DNA of 48,644 nucleotides from Acinetobacter sp. N54.MGS-139 (GCA_000980495.1 LARN01000009.1:1-48644); one strand, 5' to 3'; counted from the stretch's first letter, positions 26,013 to 35,588 are shown. Numbers and translations: made by a program. The notes: generated from the sequence alone by a model not told the origin.

Positions 26013-26035
26013 CGGTATTCCATATTAGAATACCG
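26013..26035. promoter_or_regulatory. Candidate ModE operator between modE and modA
   Basis: A perfect dyad of 8-bp arms, CGGTATTC (26013-26020) and GAATACCG (26028-26035), is separated by CATATTA. It lies 42 bases from the modE start and 47 from the modA start, positioned to control both. The arms differ from the E. coli ModE box but have a similar overall length and AT-rich core. Confidence 0.7.
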
Positions 26036-26082
26036 CTTTGAAACATTCCAAGGTCGGAATGGCAACTGTTAATGAGGATCTC

Positions 26083-26832
26083 ATGAAAAAAATTATTCTC
26101 GCTGGGGCGACTGTATTAGCTTTTTCTGCTTCTTTTGCGTCTGCAGCTGAAGTGAATGTCGCTGTCGCCGCTAACTTCACTGCACCGATCAAAGAGATTG
26201 CCGCTATTTATGAAAAGGAAACCGGAAATAAGATTTTGGCTTCTTTCGGTGCAACCGGAGCTTTCTACGCACAGATTAAAAACGGTGCTCCTTACCAAGT
26301 GTTATTCGCTGCCGACGCAAAGACACCTAAGAAAATCGTTGAGGAAGGCCTTGGAATTGACGCCAAACCTTATGCTTTCGGCAAATTAGTCCTTTGGAGC
26401 GCTGCCGACAATTTTGTTAAGCAGGATCCGAACTTCATTCTTTCTAACGACGTTAAGAAGATCGCCGTTGCCAATCCTAAGTTAGCACCTTACGGTGAAG
26501 CTGCTTATCAGACAATGGAAAAATGGGGCAATCTTAAAAAGGCTGAAGCTAAGTTTGTGACCGGCGACAACATCGGCAAGACCTTCCAGTACGCTAAGAC
26601 AGCTAACGCACAGGTCGGTTTTGTTGCCCTTTCTCAGGTTTACAAGGACGGTAAGTTTACTTCCGGTTCCGGCTGGGTTATTCCTGCTGACTGCTACAAG
26701 CCTATCCGTCAGGATTCCGTTATCCTGAACCCCGGTAAGGACAATAAAGCGGTTGCCGATTTCATGAAGTTCATGGCTACAAGCCCGAAGGTTCAGAAGG
26801 TTATCGATTCCTACGGCTACAGCACCAAGTAA
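26083..26832 (+). CDS. modA: ModA, molybdate-binding periplasmic protein
   Basis: Captures molybdate (or tungstate) for the ModBC importer. It has 249 residues including a Sec signal (MKKIILAGATVLAFSASFASA). The mature part starts AEVNVAVAANFTAPI and keeps ligand motifs around FGATGAFYAQI and ANAQVGFVALSQ. The frame is open from a TTG at 26038, but that would overlap the operator region and bury the signal peptide; GAGG at 26074-26077 fits the ATG at 26083. Molybdate feeds cofactor synthesis for NapA in this window. Confidence 0.95.
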   Translation: MKKIILAGATVLAFSASFASAAEVNVAVAANFTAPIKEIAAIYEKETGNKILASFGATGAFYAQIKNGAPYQVLFAADAKTPKKIVEEGLGIDAKPYAFGKLVLWSAADNFVKQDPNFILSNDVKKIAVANPKLAPYGEAAYQTMEKWGNLKKAEAKFVTGDNIGKTFQYAKTANAQVGFVALSQVYKDGKFTSGSGWVIPADCYKPIRQDSVILNPGKDNKAVADFMKFMATSPKVQKVIDSYGYSTK

Positions 26833-26850
26833 TTTAGATTTAGGACTGAC

Positions 26851-27531
26851 ATGTTTCCTGCGGAAGAACTGCTTCCTGTTAAGCTGACTTTAGAGCTTGC
26901 TTTGATTACGACCGTCTTCTTGCTTTTGGTGGCAACACCGCTGGCATGGTGGTTGTCGCATACAAAATCAAAGTGGAGGGCACCGATCAGCTCAATTGTT
27001 ACTTTGCCCTTGGTTCTTCCGCCAAGCGTGCTTGGTTTTTATCTCTTAGTCGCCATGGGACCTTCCGGTCCCTTGGGCAAGCTGACCGAGGCCTTAGGCA
27101 TCGGTTTGCTGACATTTACATTTCCGGGTTTGGTAATCGGCAGTATCGTTTATTCGATGCCCTTTGCCGTTCAGCCCCTTCAGGCAGCCTTCGAATCGAT
27201 CGGAAAGCGCCCTTTGGAAGTTGCTGCCACGGTCGGCGCTAAGCCGATGGATGCTTTTTTTAGTGTTGTTCTTCCGCTGGCAAAGCCCGGGTTTGTTACA
27301 GCGGCTCTTTTGACGTTTGCGCATACGATCGGCGAATTCGGTGTTGTTTTAATGATCGGCGGCAACGTTCCCGGAAAAACACAGGTGGTTTCGACGGAAA
27401 TTTACAGCTATGTCGAAGCAATGGAATACAGTAAAGCACACTGGCTTGCCGGCGGAATGGTTGTCTTTAGTTTCTTTGTGCTGCTGGGACTGACACTGTT
27501 AAACCGCCACAATGAACGCGTCATGCCTTAA
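26851..27531 (+). CDS. modB: ModB, molybdate ABC permease
   Basis: Membrane subunit of the molybdate importer (226 residues, normal). About five helices are visible, with the coupling-loop pattern EVAATVGAKPMDAFFSVVLPLAKPG (shown here across about residues 129-153) that docks to the ATPase. It follows modA by 18 bases with a short AGGA before the ATG and precedes modC, all one operon. Confidence 0.95.
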   Translation: MFPAEELLPVKLTLELALITTVFLLLVATPLAWWLSHTKSKWRAPISSIVTLPLVLPPSVLGFYLLVAMGPSGPLGKLTEALGIGLLTFTFPGLVIGSIVYSMPFAVQPLQAAFESIGKRPLEVAATVGAKPMDAFFSVVLPLAKPGFVTAALLTFAHTIGEFGVVLMIGGNVPGKTQVVSTEIYSYVEAMEYSKAHWLAGGMVVFSFFVLLGLTLLNRHNERVMP

Positions 27532-27552
27532 CTCAGTTGTCTCTTGATATTT

Positions 27553-28641
27553 ATGTCTGATTCATTAAGTTCAGCCTCTTTGCTGCTTCCCCGCGATGAC
27601 GGTTTCAAACTGGAATGTTCGTTTGATTTTCCAAATTCGGGCATTACCGTGCTTTTCGGTGCCTCCGGTTCGGGAAAAACTACGGTTCTTCGCTGTATCG
27701 CAGGATTGGAGCGGGCACGAGGTTTCGTCAAGGTTGACGGAGTTTATTGGCAAAACGATGCACAAAAGCTTTTTCTACCGACTTGGGAGCGTCCATTAGG
27801 ATATGTGTTCCAGGAGGCATCGCTCTTTCCGCACATGACCGCTAAACAAAATATCGAGTTTGCCGTCAAACGCAGTAAATCAGCGGATGCGCGGTCGCGT
27901 ATGGAAGAAGCAATCGATTTATTGGGTATCCGAGGCCTGCTCGGAAGAAAGCCTGCCCAGCTTTCCGGAGGCGAGCGCCAGCGAGTTGCGATTGCCAGAG
28001 CCGTTGCCACCGAACCGAAGATCATGCTGTTTGATGAACCGCTGGCGGCATTGGATTTCAAACGGAAGTCGGAAATTATGCCTTGGCTGGAGAAGCTCAA
28101 AGGCAATCTTAAGATTCCGATGCTCTATGTCACGCATTCCGCTGAAGAAGTACTGCACCTGGCTGATAACCTTATCGTGATGGAAGACGGCAAAATCAAA
28201 ACCTCCGGTGCCTTAACGGACGTTCTTGCCAATATCGATTTGCCGATAAAGATCGGTGAGGACGCCGGCGTTCTGCTAAAGGGCAAAGTCGTATCCAAAG
28301 AACCGGAGTGGTCGCTAATGACAGTGGACTGCGGGAATATCGCACTACATATTAGTGACAACGGTCAGCCCGTCGGAAGTGCGGCCTCCTTGCGGATATT
28401 GGCCAGAGAGGTCGTCTTTGCAATAGATAGGCCGGTCGATCTTTCCGTTCAGAATGCTTTTGAAGGAACTGTCGAAGAAATATCAATTCACGGAGACGGC
28501 GCCGATGCTCTGGTTCGAACGAACTGTTCCGGCCAAATTATTATTGGGAAACTGACCCGCAAGGCGCTCAGCGAGCTCGGCATAAAAGAAGGGAGCCGAA
28601 TTTGGCTCCTCATCAAGAGTGTTGCAGTTTTGTCTGTTTAG
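27553..28641 (+). CDS. modC: ModC, molybdate ABC ATPase
   Basis: Drives molybdate import. It has 362 residues, normal for the family. Walker A GASGSGKTT, Q-loop region YVFQEASLFPHM, signature LSGGERQRVAIARA and Walker B IMLFDEPLAALD are intact. A C-terminal MOP/TOBE domain (from about residue 290, FEGTVEEISIHG) binds molybdate for feedback. The ATG at 27553 is preferred over an in-frame TTG at 27544; neither has a strong Shine-Dalgarno. It lies 21 bases after modB and its stop overlaps the stop of the minus-strand DUF3426 gene. Confidence 0.95.
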   Translation: MSDSLSSASLLLPRDDGFKLECSFDFPNSGITVLFGASGSGKTTVLRCIAGLERARGFVKVDGVYWQNDAQKLFLPTWERPLGYVFQEASLFPHMTAKQNIEFAVKRSKSADARSRMEEAIDLLGIRGLLGRKPAQLSGGERQRVAIARAVATEPKIMLFDEPLAALDFKRKSEIMPWLEKLKGNLKIPMLYVTHSAEEVLHLADNLIVMEDGKIKTSGALTDVLANIDLPIKIGEDAGVLLKGKVVSKEPEWSLMTVDCGNIALHISDNGQPVGSAASLRILAREVVFAIDRPVDLSVQNAFEGTVEEISIHGDGADALVRTNCSGQIIIGKLTRKALSELGIKEGSRIWLLIKSVAVLSV

Positions 28642-29492
28642 TCTTCCAGAACTTTGACCTTGTAAGAAGTCGGTCTGCCTTCATCAAAACTAAACGGAAT
28701 AACAATGTTGGCGGTTCCGCCGCCGGTAATCGTTTCAATCTTCGGATCTGTCTTATATTCGGCAGGTTCGAAGATTTTTTGTATTCTTGAGCTGCCTGCG
28801 CCTTCGAGCGTCAGCTGAATGACGGGAAGCTTTTGAGTTCGCATATCCTGATTCTGAATCTGCAGCTTCAGCTCCCATTGTCCGGGAGAGACCGCATTCA
28901 CCTGATTAGACAAGACAACCGGTGTTCTCAGCGGAGGACAGTAGAGATAATTGCAGCTTTGCTGAGAAATAGTGTTCAAAGGCTCTTTCTTTAGAATTTC
29001 CGGCTGCAGGAAAAGTGTTACCTGCCATGCTGCAAGAATGACAAAGCATAGACAGATAAAAAGCATAATGGAGCGAATAATGCCCGGAGTGCGGGACGGA
29101 TCCGAAGGGTCTCCGAGGTCATCCTCAGGCGGGAGAATAACACCGTCACTGCCTTTGACACCGAACTTCTCTATAGGGTCGGGTGTCGCTGAGGCAGCTT
29201 TAATCTCTTTCGGCGCATCTTCTTTTTTCAACGGCGCGGAAAGTTCGGATATATCTTTCGAAAGCGAAGCCATCAAAGCCTTCGGATCTTTCGGACGATC
29301 GGATGAAGGCTGAGGTGCGGAAACGGGTTCGGCCGGACGAACCGAAGCGGTCGGAAGCTTAAAGTCTTCGGGAGGTTTTTTAAGATCGGCAGGGACAATT
29401 TTAGGAATGTCGCGCTGCTTCTGATTTCCGCCCAGTGAAGGTTCGGACGGAAAGTTGTAATGATTCGAATCTCCCTCGAATTTAGGTTCCAT
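28638..29492 (-). CDS. DUF3426 membrane protein, zinc ribbon missing
   Basis: 284 residues from the chosen ATG at 29492, which has GAGG upstream and lies 17 bases after the prmA stop. A long, proline-rich, charged cytoplasmic region leads to one membrane helix (about 138-160, IMLFICLCFVILAAWQVTLF) and a C-terminal beta-rich DUF3426-like domain (WELKLQIQNQDMRTQKLPVIQ as about residues 198-218). Betaproteobacterial relatives next to prmA generally begin with a CxxC...CxxC zinc ribbon; no such cysteines exist here. Function is unknown. It is the last gene of the aroQ-accBC-prmA operon. Confidence 0.75.
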   Translation of the reverse strand: MEPKFEGDSNHYNFPSEPSLGGNQKQRDIPKIVPADLKKPPEDFKLPTASVRPAEPVSAPQPSSDRPKDPKALMASLSKDISELSAPLKKEDAPKEIKAASATPDPIEKFGVKGSDGVILPPEDDLGDPSDPSRTPGIIRSIMLFICLCFVILAAWQVTLFLQPEILKKEPLNTISQQSCNYLYCPPLRTPVVLSNQVNAVSPGQWELKLQIQNQDMRTQKLPVIQLTLEGAGSSRIQKIFEPAEYKTDPKIETITGGGTANIVIPFSFDEGRPTSYKVKVLED

Positions 29493-29509
29493 AGCCGCCT
29501 CTTTTCTAT

Positions 29510-30409
29510 TTAGTGAATCTGACCGGCCAAACAAATCCATCCGTCCATGGACTTCCAAACAGATAGCGGAGAGTCAGGACGATAAGAGCCATAAACCTCG
29601 ATCAATTCTTCTGCCTGTCTTTCCAAAATTCCGGAAAGAACGAGATAGCCGCCTTTTTTCACGCGCGCCAAAAGCGCAGGGGCTAAAAGCCGAAGCGGGT
29701 TACTGAGGATATTAGCCACGACGACATCGAATTTTTCGTCAGGCATATCCTCCGGCAGGTAGAAGCTGGCGTCTGCCCGGTTCACTTCTGCATTATAGTC
29801 GGCAGCCTCAATAGCCTGAGGGTCTATGTCCGTACCGAGCACTCGGGAGGCCCCGAGTTTCTTGGCGGCAACGGCTAGGATACCCGATCCGCAGCCGTAG
29901 TCCAGAACGGATTTTCCTTCCAAATTATGGTCGTGCAGCCATTCCAGACAAAGGCGGGTTGTCGGGTGTGTTCCGGTTCCGAAAGCAACGCCCGGATCCA
30001 GGCGAATATTAATCGCATCAGGATTGGGCGGCTCGTGCCAGGAAGGAACGATCCACAGGTCACCGGCAATCTGAGTCGGAGTGAACTGAGCTTGCGTAAT
30101 GCGAACCCAGTCATTGTCCGGAACTTCGATTCTGCTTTCTAAGACAGGTTTTTTAAGACCTTCTTCTTTGAGCGCAGCTTCCAAGGCGCCTTCTATGTCG
30201 AAGTCGTCTCCGCAGAGGACTTTAAGTCGGGAGCTGTCCCAAGCGAAATCATCAATTTCAATTCCGGGTTCACCGAAAATCGGTTTTTCACGTTCGGTTT
30301 CAGCATCGGCGTCCTCGATTGAAACCGAGTAGGCGCCCCTGTCCATTAGGAAGTCCGTTAAGGGTTCGACTTCCTTTTTGTCCGTCAGCAGAGAGTATTC
30401 GAATAACAT
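29510..30409 (-). CDS. prmA: Ribosomal protein L11 methyltransferase
   Basis: SAM-dependent enzyme that trimethylates L11. It has 299 residues, normal. An N-terminal substrate-recognition domain is followed by the Rossmann fold with SAM motif VLDYGCGSGILAVAAKKLGA, VLGTDIDPQAIEAA and the catalytic-loop VVANILSNPL. It lies 11 bases after accC in the same operon, an arrangement common in betaproteobacteria. Confidence 0.96.
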   Translation of the reverse strand: MLFEYSLLTDKKEVEPLTDFLMDRGAYSVSIEDADAETEREKPIFGEPGIEIDDFAWDSSRLKVLCGDDFDIEGALEAALKEEGLKKPVLESRIEVPDNDWVRITQAQFTPTQIAGDLWIVPSWHEPPNPDAINIRLDPGVAFGTGTHPTTRLCLEWLHDHNLEGKSVLDYGCGSGILAVAAKKLGASRVLGTDIDPQAIEAADYNAEVNRADASFYLPEDMPDEKFDVVVANILSNPLRLLAPALLARVKKGGYLVLSGILERQAEELIEVYGSYRPDSPLSVWKSMDGWICLAGQIH

Positions 30410-30420
30410 GGATAACAGCC

Positions 30421-31779
30421 TTATTTCTTAACAGATTCGCGGTGCGCCAGCTTTTCTTCCAGATAATGGATGCTCACACCGCCCTGGAGGAATTTCTGGT
30501 CGATCATCATTTCGCGATGCAGCGGAATGTTGGTCGAGATGCCTTCGATGACGGTTTCGGAAAGCGCCGTGCGCATTCTGGCGATTGCCTGATCACGGGT
30601 GTCGCCGTAAGTGATGAGCTTGCCGATCATGGAGTCGTAATGCGGCGGAATGAAGTAGCCGGGATAGACGTGAGAGTCGACACGAACGCCGGGGCCGCCG
30701 GGCTGGTGCAGCGTTGTGATGCGGCCCGGGCTGGGGATGAAGCGATAGGGATCCTCAGCGTTGATACGGCATTCGATCGCGTGGCCCTTGATCTGAATGT
30801 CGCGCTGACGATAGCGAAGCTTTTCGCCGGCGGCGATACGAATCTGTTCCTGGACGAGGTCGACACCGGTGACGAATTCAGTGACCGGGTGCTCGACCTG
30901 AATACGAGTGTTCATTTCGATGAAGTAGAACTCACCGTTTTCGTAGAGGAACTCAAAAGTGCCTGCACCGCGGTACCCGATTTTGCGGCAGCCTTCAGCG
31001 CAGCGCTCGCCGATCTTTTCAATGGCGCGGCGAGGAATCCCGATTGCAGGAGACTCTTCGATGACCTTCTGGTTGCGGCGCTGCATAGAGCAGTCGCGTT
31101 CGCCGAGCCAAATTGCATTGCGGAAGTTGTCAGCCAGAACCTGGATCTCAATATGACGCGGGTTCTCAAGGAACTTTTCCAGATAAACGGTGTCGTTGCC
31201 GAAAGCGGCTTTCGCTTCCTGCTTAGTGGTGTTGACGGCGTTAATCAAAGCAGCTTCGGTATGAACCACTTTCATACCGCGGCCGCCGCCACCGCCGGAG
31301 GCTTTAATGATGACGGGATAGCCGACAGAGCGGGCAATCTTAATGATTTCCGAAGGATCGTCAGGCAGGGCGCCGCCGGAGCCGGGGACGCAGGGAACGC
31401 CGGCGTCGATCATGGCTTGTTTGGCGGAAACCTTGTCGCCCATCAGACGAATGGTTTCGGGGCGCGGGCCGATAAAAACAAATCCGCTGGATTCCACGCG
31501 TTCTGCGAAATCTGCGTTTTCAGAAAGGAAACCGTAGCCGGGATGAATTGCTTCGGCATCGGTAACCTCGGCAGCGCTGATAAGCGCCGGCATGTTCAAA
31601 TAGCTTTGATGAACAGGGGCAGGTCCGATGCAAACGGACTCGTCTGCGAGGCGAACGTACTTAGCATCCGTATCTGCAAGTGAATGGGCAACCACCGTTT
31701 TGATGCCCATTTCTTTACAGGCTCTTTGAATGCGAAGGGCGATTTCTCCGCGGTTGGCAATCAAAATCTTACCGAACAT
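30421..31779 (-). CDS. accC: Biotin carboxylase subunit of acetyl-CoA carboxylase
   Basis: Carboxylates biotin on AccB using ATP and bicarbonate, the first step of fatty-acid synthesis. It has 452 residues (family ~449). The N-terminal [10 protein letters not shown], glycine-rich ATP loop [11 protein letters not shown], the [16 protein letters not shown] stretch and [16 protein letters not shown] are all intact. It starts 13 bases after accB. Confidence 0.98.
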   Translation of the reverse strand: MFGKILIANRGEIALRIQRACKEMGIKTVVAHSLADTDAKYVRLADESVCIGPAPVHQSYLNMPALISAAEVTDAEAIHPGYGFLSENADFAERVESSGFVFIGPRPETIRLMGDKVSAKQAMIDAGVPCVPGSGGALPDDPSEIIKIARSVGYPVIIKASGGGGGRGMKVVHTEAALINAVNTTKQEAKAAFGNDTVYLEKFLENPRHIEIQVLADNFRNAIWLGERDCSMQRRNQKVIEESPAIGIPRRAIEKIGERCAEGCRKIGYRGAGTFEFLYENGEFYFIEMNTRIQVEHPVTEFVTGVDLVQEQIRIAAGEKLRYRQRDIQIKGHAIECRINAEDPYRFIPSPGRITTLHQPGGPGVRVDSHVYPGYFIPPHYDSMIGKLITYGDTRDQAIARMRTALSETVIEGISTNIPLHREMMIDQKFLQGGVSIHYLEEKLAHRESVKK

Positions 31780-31792
31780 AGGGGCTCACTGA

Positions 31793-32260
31793 TTATTCGA
31801 TGACGAAGAGGGGCTGGCCGAATTCGACCGGAGAGCCGTTATCGACGAGAATTTCTTTCACTGTGCCGCTGACTTCGGCTTCGATTTCATTGAGAAGCTT
31901 CATAGCTTCAATGATGCAAAGTGTGTCGCCCTTCTTAACCTGAGTGCCGACTTCAACAAAAGGATCGGCGCCGGGGCTCGGAGCTCTATAGAAAGTGCCG
32001 ACCATGGGGCTGGTTACCTGAGTGCCGCTTGGGGAGCTGGAGGCCGGCGCGGCAGACGGGGCAGCAGGCGCTGCGGAGGGCACAGGTGCGGCCGGGGCCG
32101 GAGCTGCCTGCGGAATCTCGATAATCGCCGGTGCGGCTTGAGCGGCTTGGGCAGGGCGGTTCACGATTCTGACGTGGTCGCCTTCTTCATTGATTTCGAT
32201 TTCGGCAATGCCGGAAGCCTGAACTAAATCGATCAATGTTTTAAGTTTTCTCAAGTCCAT
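31793..32260 (-). CDS. accB: Biotin carboxyl carrier protein of acetyl-CoA carboxylase
   Basis: 155 residues. An N-terminal domain, an alanine/proline-rich linker (about 40-80) and a C-terminal biotinyl domain with the biotinylated lysine in [12 protein letters not shown] are visible. It carries biotin between AccC and the carboxyltransferase. AAAGGC lies ahead of the ATG, 34 bases after aroQ. Confidence 0.97.
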   Translation of the reverse strand: MDLRKLKTLIDLVQASGIAEIEINEEGDHVRIVNRPAQAAQAAPAIIEIPQAAPAPAAPVPSAAPAAPSAAPASSSPSGTQVTSPMVGTFYRAPSPGADPFVEVGTQVKKGDTLCIIEAMKLLNEIEAEVSGTVKEILVDNGSPVEFGQPLFVIE

Positions 32261-32294
32261 AGAAATGCCTTTCTATAATATAAATTAGGAAAAA

Positions 32295-32729
32295 TTATTC
32301 TGCGGTAAGAAAGTATGCGGCGGCAGAAAAATAGCCGTGCACTCCGAGGCCGATGATGCAGCCTTCGGCGATGTCAGACAGATAAGAGTGGTGTCTGAAT
32401 TCTTCGCGCTTAAAAATGTTGGATAAATGAACTTCGATAAACGGAATCTTTACAGACAAAAAGGCATCGCGAATTGCGATGCTGGTATGTGTGTAAGCGC
32501 CGGGGTTGATGATGACTGCTTCGATACCTTCTTTTGCTGCCTGCTGGATCCTATCGACAAGATCACCTTCGTGGTTGCTTTGATAGGCAGCAAGTGTTCC
32601 GCCGGTAGATTCAACGAAGGCTCTTAAGTCGGTTTCGATCTCGGCAAGCGTTGTCGTACCGTATTTGTCCGGTTCTCGGGTTCCTAAAAGGTTGAGGTTC
32701 GGACCATTTATCAAAAGTAATTTTTTCAT
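32295..32729 (-). CDS. aroQ: 3-dehydroquinate dehydratase, type II
   Basis: Third step of the shikimate pathway. It has 144 residues, normal for the dodecameric type II enzyme. Key motifs are [17 protein letters not shown] (catalytic Arg/Tyr loop), NPGAYTHTS and [17 protein letters not shown]. It starts the aroQ-accB-accC-prmA-DUF3426 operon, a frequent association. Confidence 0.96.
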   Translation of the reverse strand: MKKLLLINGPNLNLLGTREPDKYGTTTLAEIETDLRAFVESTGGTLAAYQSNHEGDLVDRIQQAAKEGIEAVIINPGAYTHTSIAIRDAFLSVKIPFIEVHLSNIFKREEFRHHSYLSDIAEGCIIGLGVHGYFSAAAYFLTAE

Positions 32730-32830
32730 AGGCCAAGCCGCGGGTTAAATCGCGGCTAAATGAGTTTTTCGCCTAGTATAGACGCTATTTGCGCCTAATT
32801 CTTCAATAAGTTAGCCTAACTTGTTTCTGA

Positions 32831-32865
32831 TTTCTAACGTTTTTCGTCAAAAAACGGCTTAGAAA
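32831..32865. repeat. Inverted repeat in the aroQ upstream region
   Basis: TTTCTAA (32831-32837) plus CGTTTTT (32838-32844) invert as AAAAACG (32850-32856) and TTAGAAA (32859-32865), with a 2-base bulge. No T-run follows on the minus strand. It could be a weak terminator of the gene ending at 32911 or an operator for the aroQ-acc operon. The rest of the 181-base gap is AT-rich promoter-like DNA. Confidence 0.45.
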
Positions 32866-32910
32866 TTACACGAAAATAAAAGAAGATAAGGCTTAATTTA
32901 GGGTAAATAC

Positions 32911-33552
32911 CTATTTTTCTTCTGTGAGTGAAATCAGTCTTTCAAGTTGTTCGATATCGGCGGTTTTTGCGGTTTCTTCCTCGATTTGCCAAGGATCAGG
33001 CGCTTTTTTTGTCAGATTTTTGATCTTTGCCCGATTCTCAAAAACCTTTAAGCGAACCCAAACAGCCAGTTGTTCACGATCAAAATAGCCGCCTTTAATG
33101 ATCGGAGCTTCGAAAATGATCTCTTCGACGGGTTCGTTCTTCCCGGGCCGCTCGATGGGCAGAACCTCAATCTCAATTTGCCGATCAACTAGATCGATTT
33201 CAAGAGATTTCGCATCATCGCACTCAACTGCGATGTAAATGTCTGAATACTTGTCTGCGCATCCGTTCAGCACTCCTCGGATAAGAAGAGGTTTGTAATC
33301 ACTCACTTCTTTCATGACAATTAACGCTGCTCTTCTGAGTTCCAAAAGGCGTTCCGCATGACCTTTTGGATCAAAAATGGCGTAATGCTCTCGCAGCGCG
33401 GATTCGATAGCGTCATCGTCCGGCAGCTGCGCACTTGAAGTGATTTCGTATTCTTCGGCGAGTTTGCGTCTTGCCTCGCTCCAGTCGGGTACGCCTTCGG
33501 CAATGATGGCGGCTGCTTCTGCTGCCAGTCCGCGGGTGTCTTTTCTTCTCAT
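32911..33552 (-). CDS. Conserved-type hypothetical protein, possibly nucleotidyltransferase-related
   Basis: 213 residues from the ATG at 33552 (an in-frame GTG at 33603 is possible). It is soluble, acidic and without signal peptide. The middle (LIRGVLNGCADKYSDIYIAV) loosely resembles the G...SD pattern of minimal nucleotidyltransferases, but the second catalytic acid is not evident. The C-terminus is helical and charged. It diverges from mpl by 74 bases. I do not recognise it with confidence, and no Shine-Dalgarno settles the start. Confidence 0.6.
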   Translation of the reverse strand: MRRKDTRGLAAEAAAIIAEGVPDWSEARRKLAEEYEITSSAQLPDDDAIESALREHYAIFDPKGHAERLLELRRAALIVMKEVSDYKPLLIRGVLNGCADKYSDIYIAVECDDAKSLEIDLVDRQIEIEVLPIERPGKNEPVEEIIFEAPIIKGGYFDREQLAVWVRLKVFENRAKIKNLTKKAPDPWQIEEETAKTADIEQLERLISLTEEK

Positions 33553-33626
33553 ACTAATTACGTCGGTAGGATTCTTCCGATCAGTCGTGGCACAATGCCA
33601 CACATTGATTTAGCGAGGATTCTATC

Positions 33627-34985
33627 GTGCACATTCATATTCTCGGTATTTGCGGCACATTTATGGGCGGCATAGCCCAGCTTGCAAAAAGTCTTGGTAT
33701 TGAGGTCAGCGGCTGCGACGCCGGCGTTTATCCTCCGATGTCGGATCAGCTCGAACAAGCCGGAATTCACTTAATAGAGGGCTACGACCCTGAGCAGCTG
33801 GATGACGGTGCTGACTTATATGTCATCGGCAATGCAATTAGTCGAGGCAATCCTTTGCTCGAGGAAATTCTCAACCGCGGACTGCCTTACACCTCCGGAC
33901 CACAATGGCTGCAAGAGAATATTCTGAACGGCCGTCACGTGCTTGCCGTTGCCGGGACGCACGGTAAAACCACAACCAGCTCGATGCTGGCTTGGATTTT
34001 GGAAGACTGCGGATTGAATCCGAGTTTTCTGATCGGCGGTGTTCCTCAGAATTTCGGACATTCGGCTCGCCTGACCGAGTCGGAGTTTTTCGTGATCGAA
34101 GCCGATGAATATGACACGGCTTTCTTTGATAAGCGCAGCAAGTTTGTGCACTATCGTCCCCGCACGGTCATTCTGAATAACCTCGAATACGATCACGCCG
34201 ATATTTTCCCGAACTTAGAAGCGATTGAACGCCAATTCCATCATTTGGTGCGCACGATTCCGTCTCACGGGAAAGTGATTTTCAACGAAGCTTCCGAGGC
34301 GCTCCATCGCGTACTGAAGATGGGCTTGTGGACACCGGCTGAAAGTTTCGGAACGTCTTCCGTCTGCGATTGGCGTTTGGTTGAGCATGAAGGCGCAAGA
34401 TTGTTTGCCGGCGGCAAAGAGGTCGGACGTTTTGAACTGTCGTTGCCGGGCGAACACAATCTGCTGAATGCGTCGGCTGCGGTTGCAGCGGCCGTGAATG
34501 CAGGCGTCAGTGCAGAAAGAGCGGTCGACGCTTTATTCCGCTTCGAAGGCGTAAAACGCCGCATGGAAGTCAAAGGAGAGGTTGCCGGCATCAAGGTGAT
34601 CGACGATTTTGCTCATCATCCGACGGCGATTGAAGAAACGATCAAAGCCGTTCGCAGCAAATATCAAACAGGCCGTCTGCTCGCAGTTCTTGAGCCGCGC
34701 TCTAATACGATGAAGCTCGGCACGATGAAGGCCCAGCTCCCGGGAAGTTTGGTTCAGGCCGATAAAGTGTTCTGTTATCAGGGACCGGCCGTGCAGTGGG
34801 ATACGGCTGCCGCCTTGGCGCCGCTCGGCGAAAAGGCTGAAGAATTTAAGGATCTTGAAGCCCTTGTGAAAGACGTCGTAGGGCAGGCAGAACAGGGTGA
34901 TACGATCTTAGTGATGAGCAACGGCGGCTTCGGCGGCGTCCACAAGAAACTGCTGGACGGATTGAAATCTAAGTTCGGAGCCTAA
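33627..34985 (+). CDS. mpl: Mpl, UDP-N-acetylmuramate:tripeptide ligase (murein recycling)
   Basis: Joins UDP-MurNAc to the recovered tripeptide L-Ala-gamma-D-Glu-mDAP. It has 452 residues, normal. The N-terminal MHIHILGICGTFMGGIAQLA, ATP loop AGTHGKTTTSSMLAW, EADEYDTAFFDKRSKF and DDFAHHPTAIEETI are typical of Mur ligases of the Mpl type. The start is GTG with a GAGG upstream (33614-33617). It is followed after 4 bases by the YqiA-like gene. Confidence 0.96.
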   Translation: MHIHILGICGTFMGGIAQLAKSLGIEVSGCDAGVYPPMSDQLEQAGIHLIEGYDPEQLDDGADLYVIGNAISRGNPLLEEILNRGLPYTSGPQWLQENILNGRHVLAVAGTHGKTTTSSMLAWILEDCGLNPSFLIGGVPQNFGHSARLTESEFFVIEADEYDTAFFDKRSKFVHYRPRTVILNNLEYDHADIFPNLEAIERQFHHLVRTIPSHGKVIFNEASEALHRVLKMGLWTPAESFGTSSVCDWRLVEHEGARLFAGGKEVGRFELSLPGEHNLLNASAAVAAAVNAGVSAERAVDALFRFEGVKRRMEVKGEVAGIKVIDDFAHHPTAIEETIKAVRSKYQTGRLLAVLEPRSNTMKLGTMKAQLPGSLVQADKVFCYQGPAVQWDTAAALAPLGEKAEEFKDLEALVKDVVGQAEQGDTILVMSNGGFGGVHKKLLDGLKSKFGA

Positions 34986-34989
34986 CCTC

Positions 34990-35562
34990 ATGCGTCCTAC
35001 TCTTTATCTGCACGGTTTCTTGTCGCACCCGAACTCTGCGAAGCCCAAGCTTCTCAGAGAAGCGCATGAAAAGATCGGCAAGCCCTTTATCGCTCCGGAA
35101 CTCTACATGTCGCCTGAGGAGGTCGCCGCGTTTCTGTCCAAGCTGATCAAAGAAGACCTCGAAGGAGGCCCTGTCGATGTGATCGGTTCTTCCCTCGGAG
35201 GCTTTTATGCCGCGTGGGCAAAAGAGCATCTTCCGGTGGTAAAAGCTGTATTGCTCAATCCTGCTTTGGGCAACTGGGGAAAGGTAGATTTCCAGCCGGG
35301 CTGGCACAAGGTGAGCGGCCTTGACCGTGAAATGTATGTTTGTTCTGAATTCATGATCCAGCTTGAAAAGATGCTGGTAAAGGATTTGAAGAAGCCTCAG
35401 GATTATCTTTCGCTCATCAGTCTCAAAGACAAAGTCCTGGATCCAACGCAGACTCTGGATTTTCTAAAAGATACAAAGATTGTGAAGATTCCGGACGGAG
35501 ACCATAGAATTACGGACTTCGCACCTCATGTCGAAGAGATCATGAGTTTTTTAGCGGAATAG
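34990..35562 (+). CDS. yqiA: YqiA/UPF0227-type alpha/beta-hydrolase
   Basis: Cytoplasmic esterase-like protein, 190 residues. It starts with the YLHGFLSHPNSAK oxyanion stretch, has the nucleophile elbow GSSLGGFYAAW (Ser near residue 68) and ends with a GDHRITDF histidine motif. Family members hydrolyse short acyl esters, but the true substrate is not known. It lies 4 bases after mpl, so the two are probably co-transcribed. Confidence 0.85.
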   Translation: MRPTLYLHGFLSHPNSAKPKLLREAHEKIGKPFIAPELYMSPEEVAAFLSKLIKEDLEGGPVDVIGSSLGGFYAAWAKEHLPVVKAVLLNPALGNWGKVDFQPGWHKVSGLDREMYVCSEFMIQLEKMLVKDLKKPQDYLSLISLKDKVLDPTQTLDFLKDTKIVKIPDGDHRITDFAPHVEEIMSFLAE

Positions 35563-35588
35563 CCGTTTTTTGAACGGAAATGAAGCAG

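Noticed and set aside
30319..31683. A 454-codon open frame on the plus strand opposite accC and prmA
   Set aside because: It is fully antisense to intact, conserved genes, has no recognisable domain, and is explained by codon bias in the real genes.
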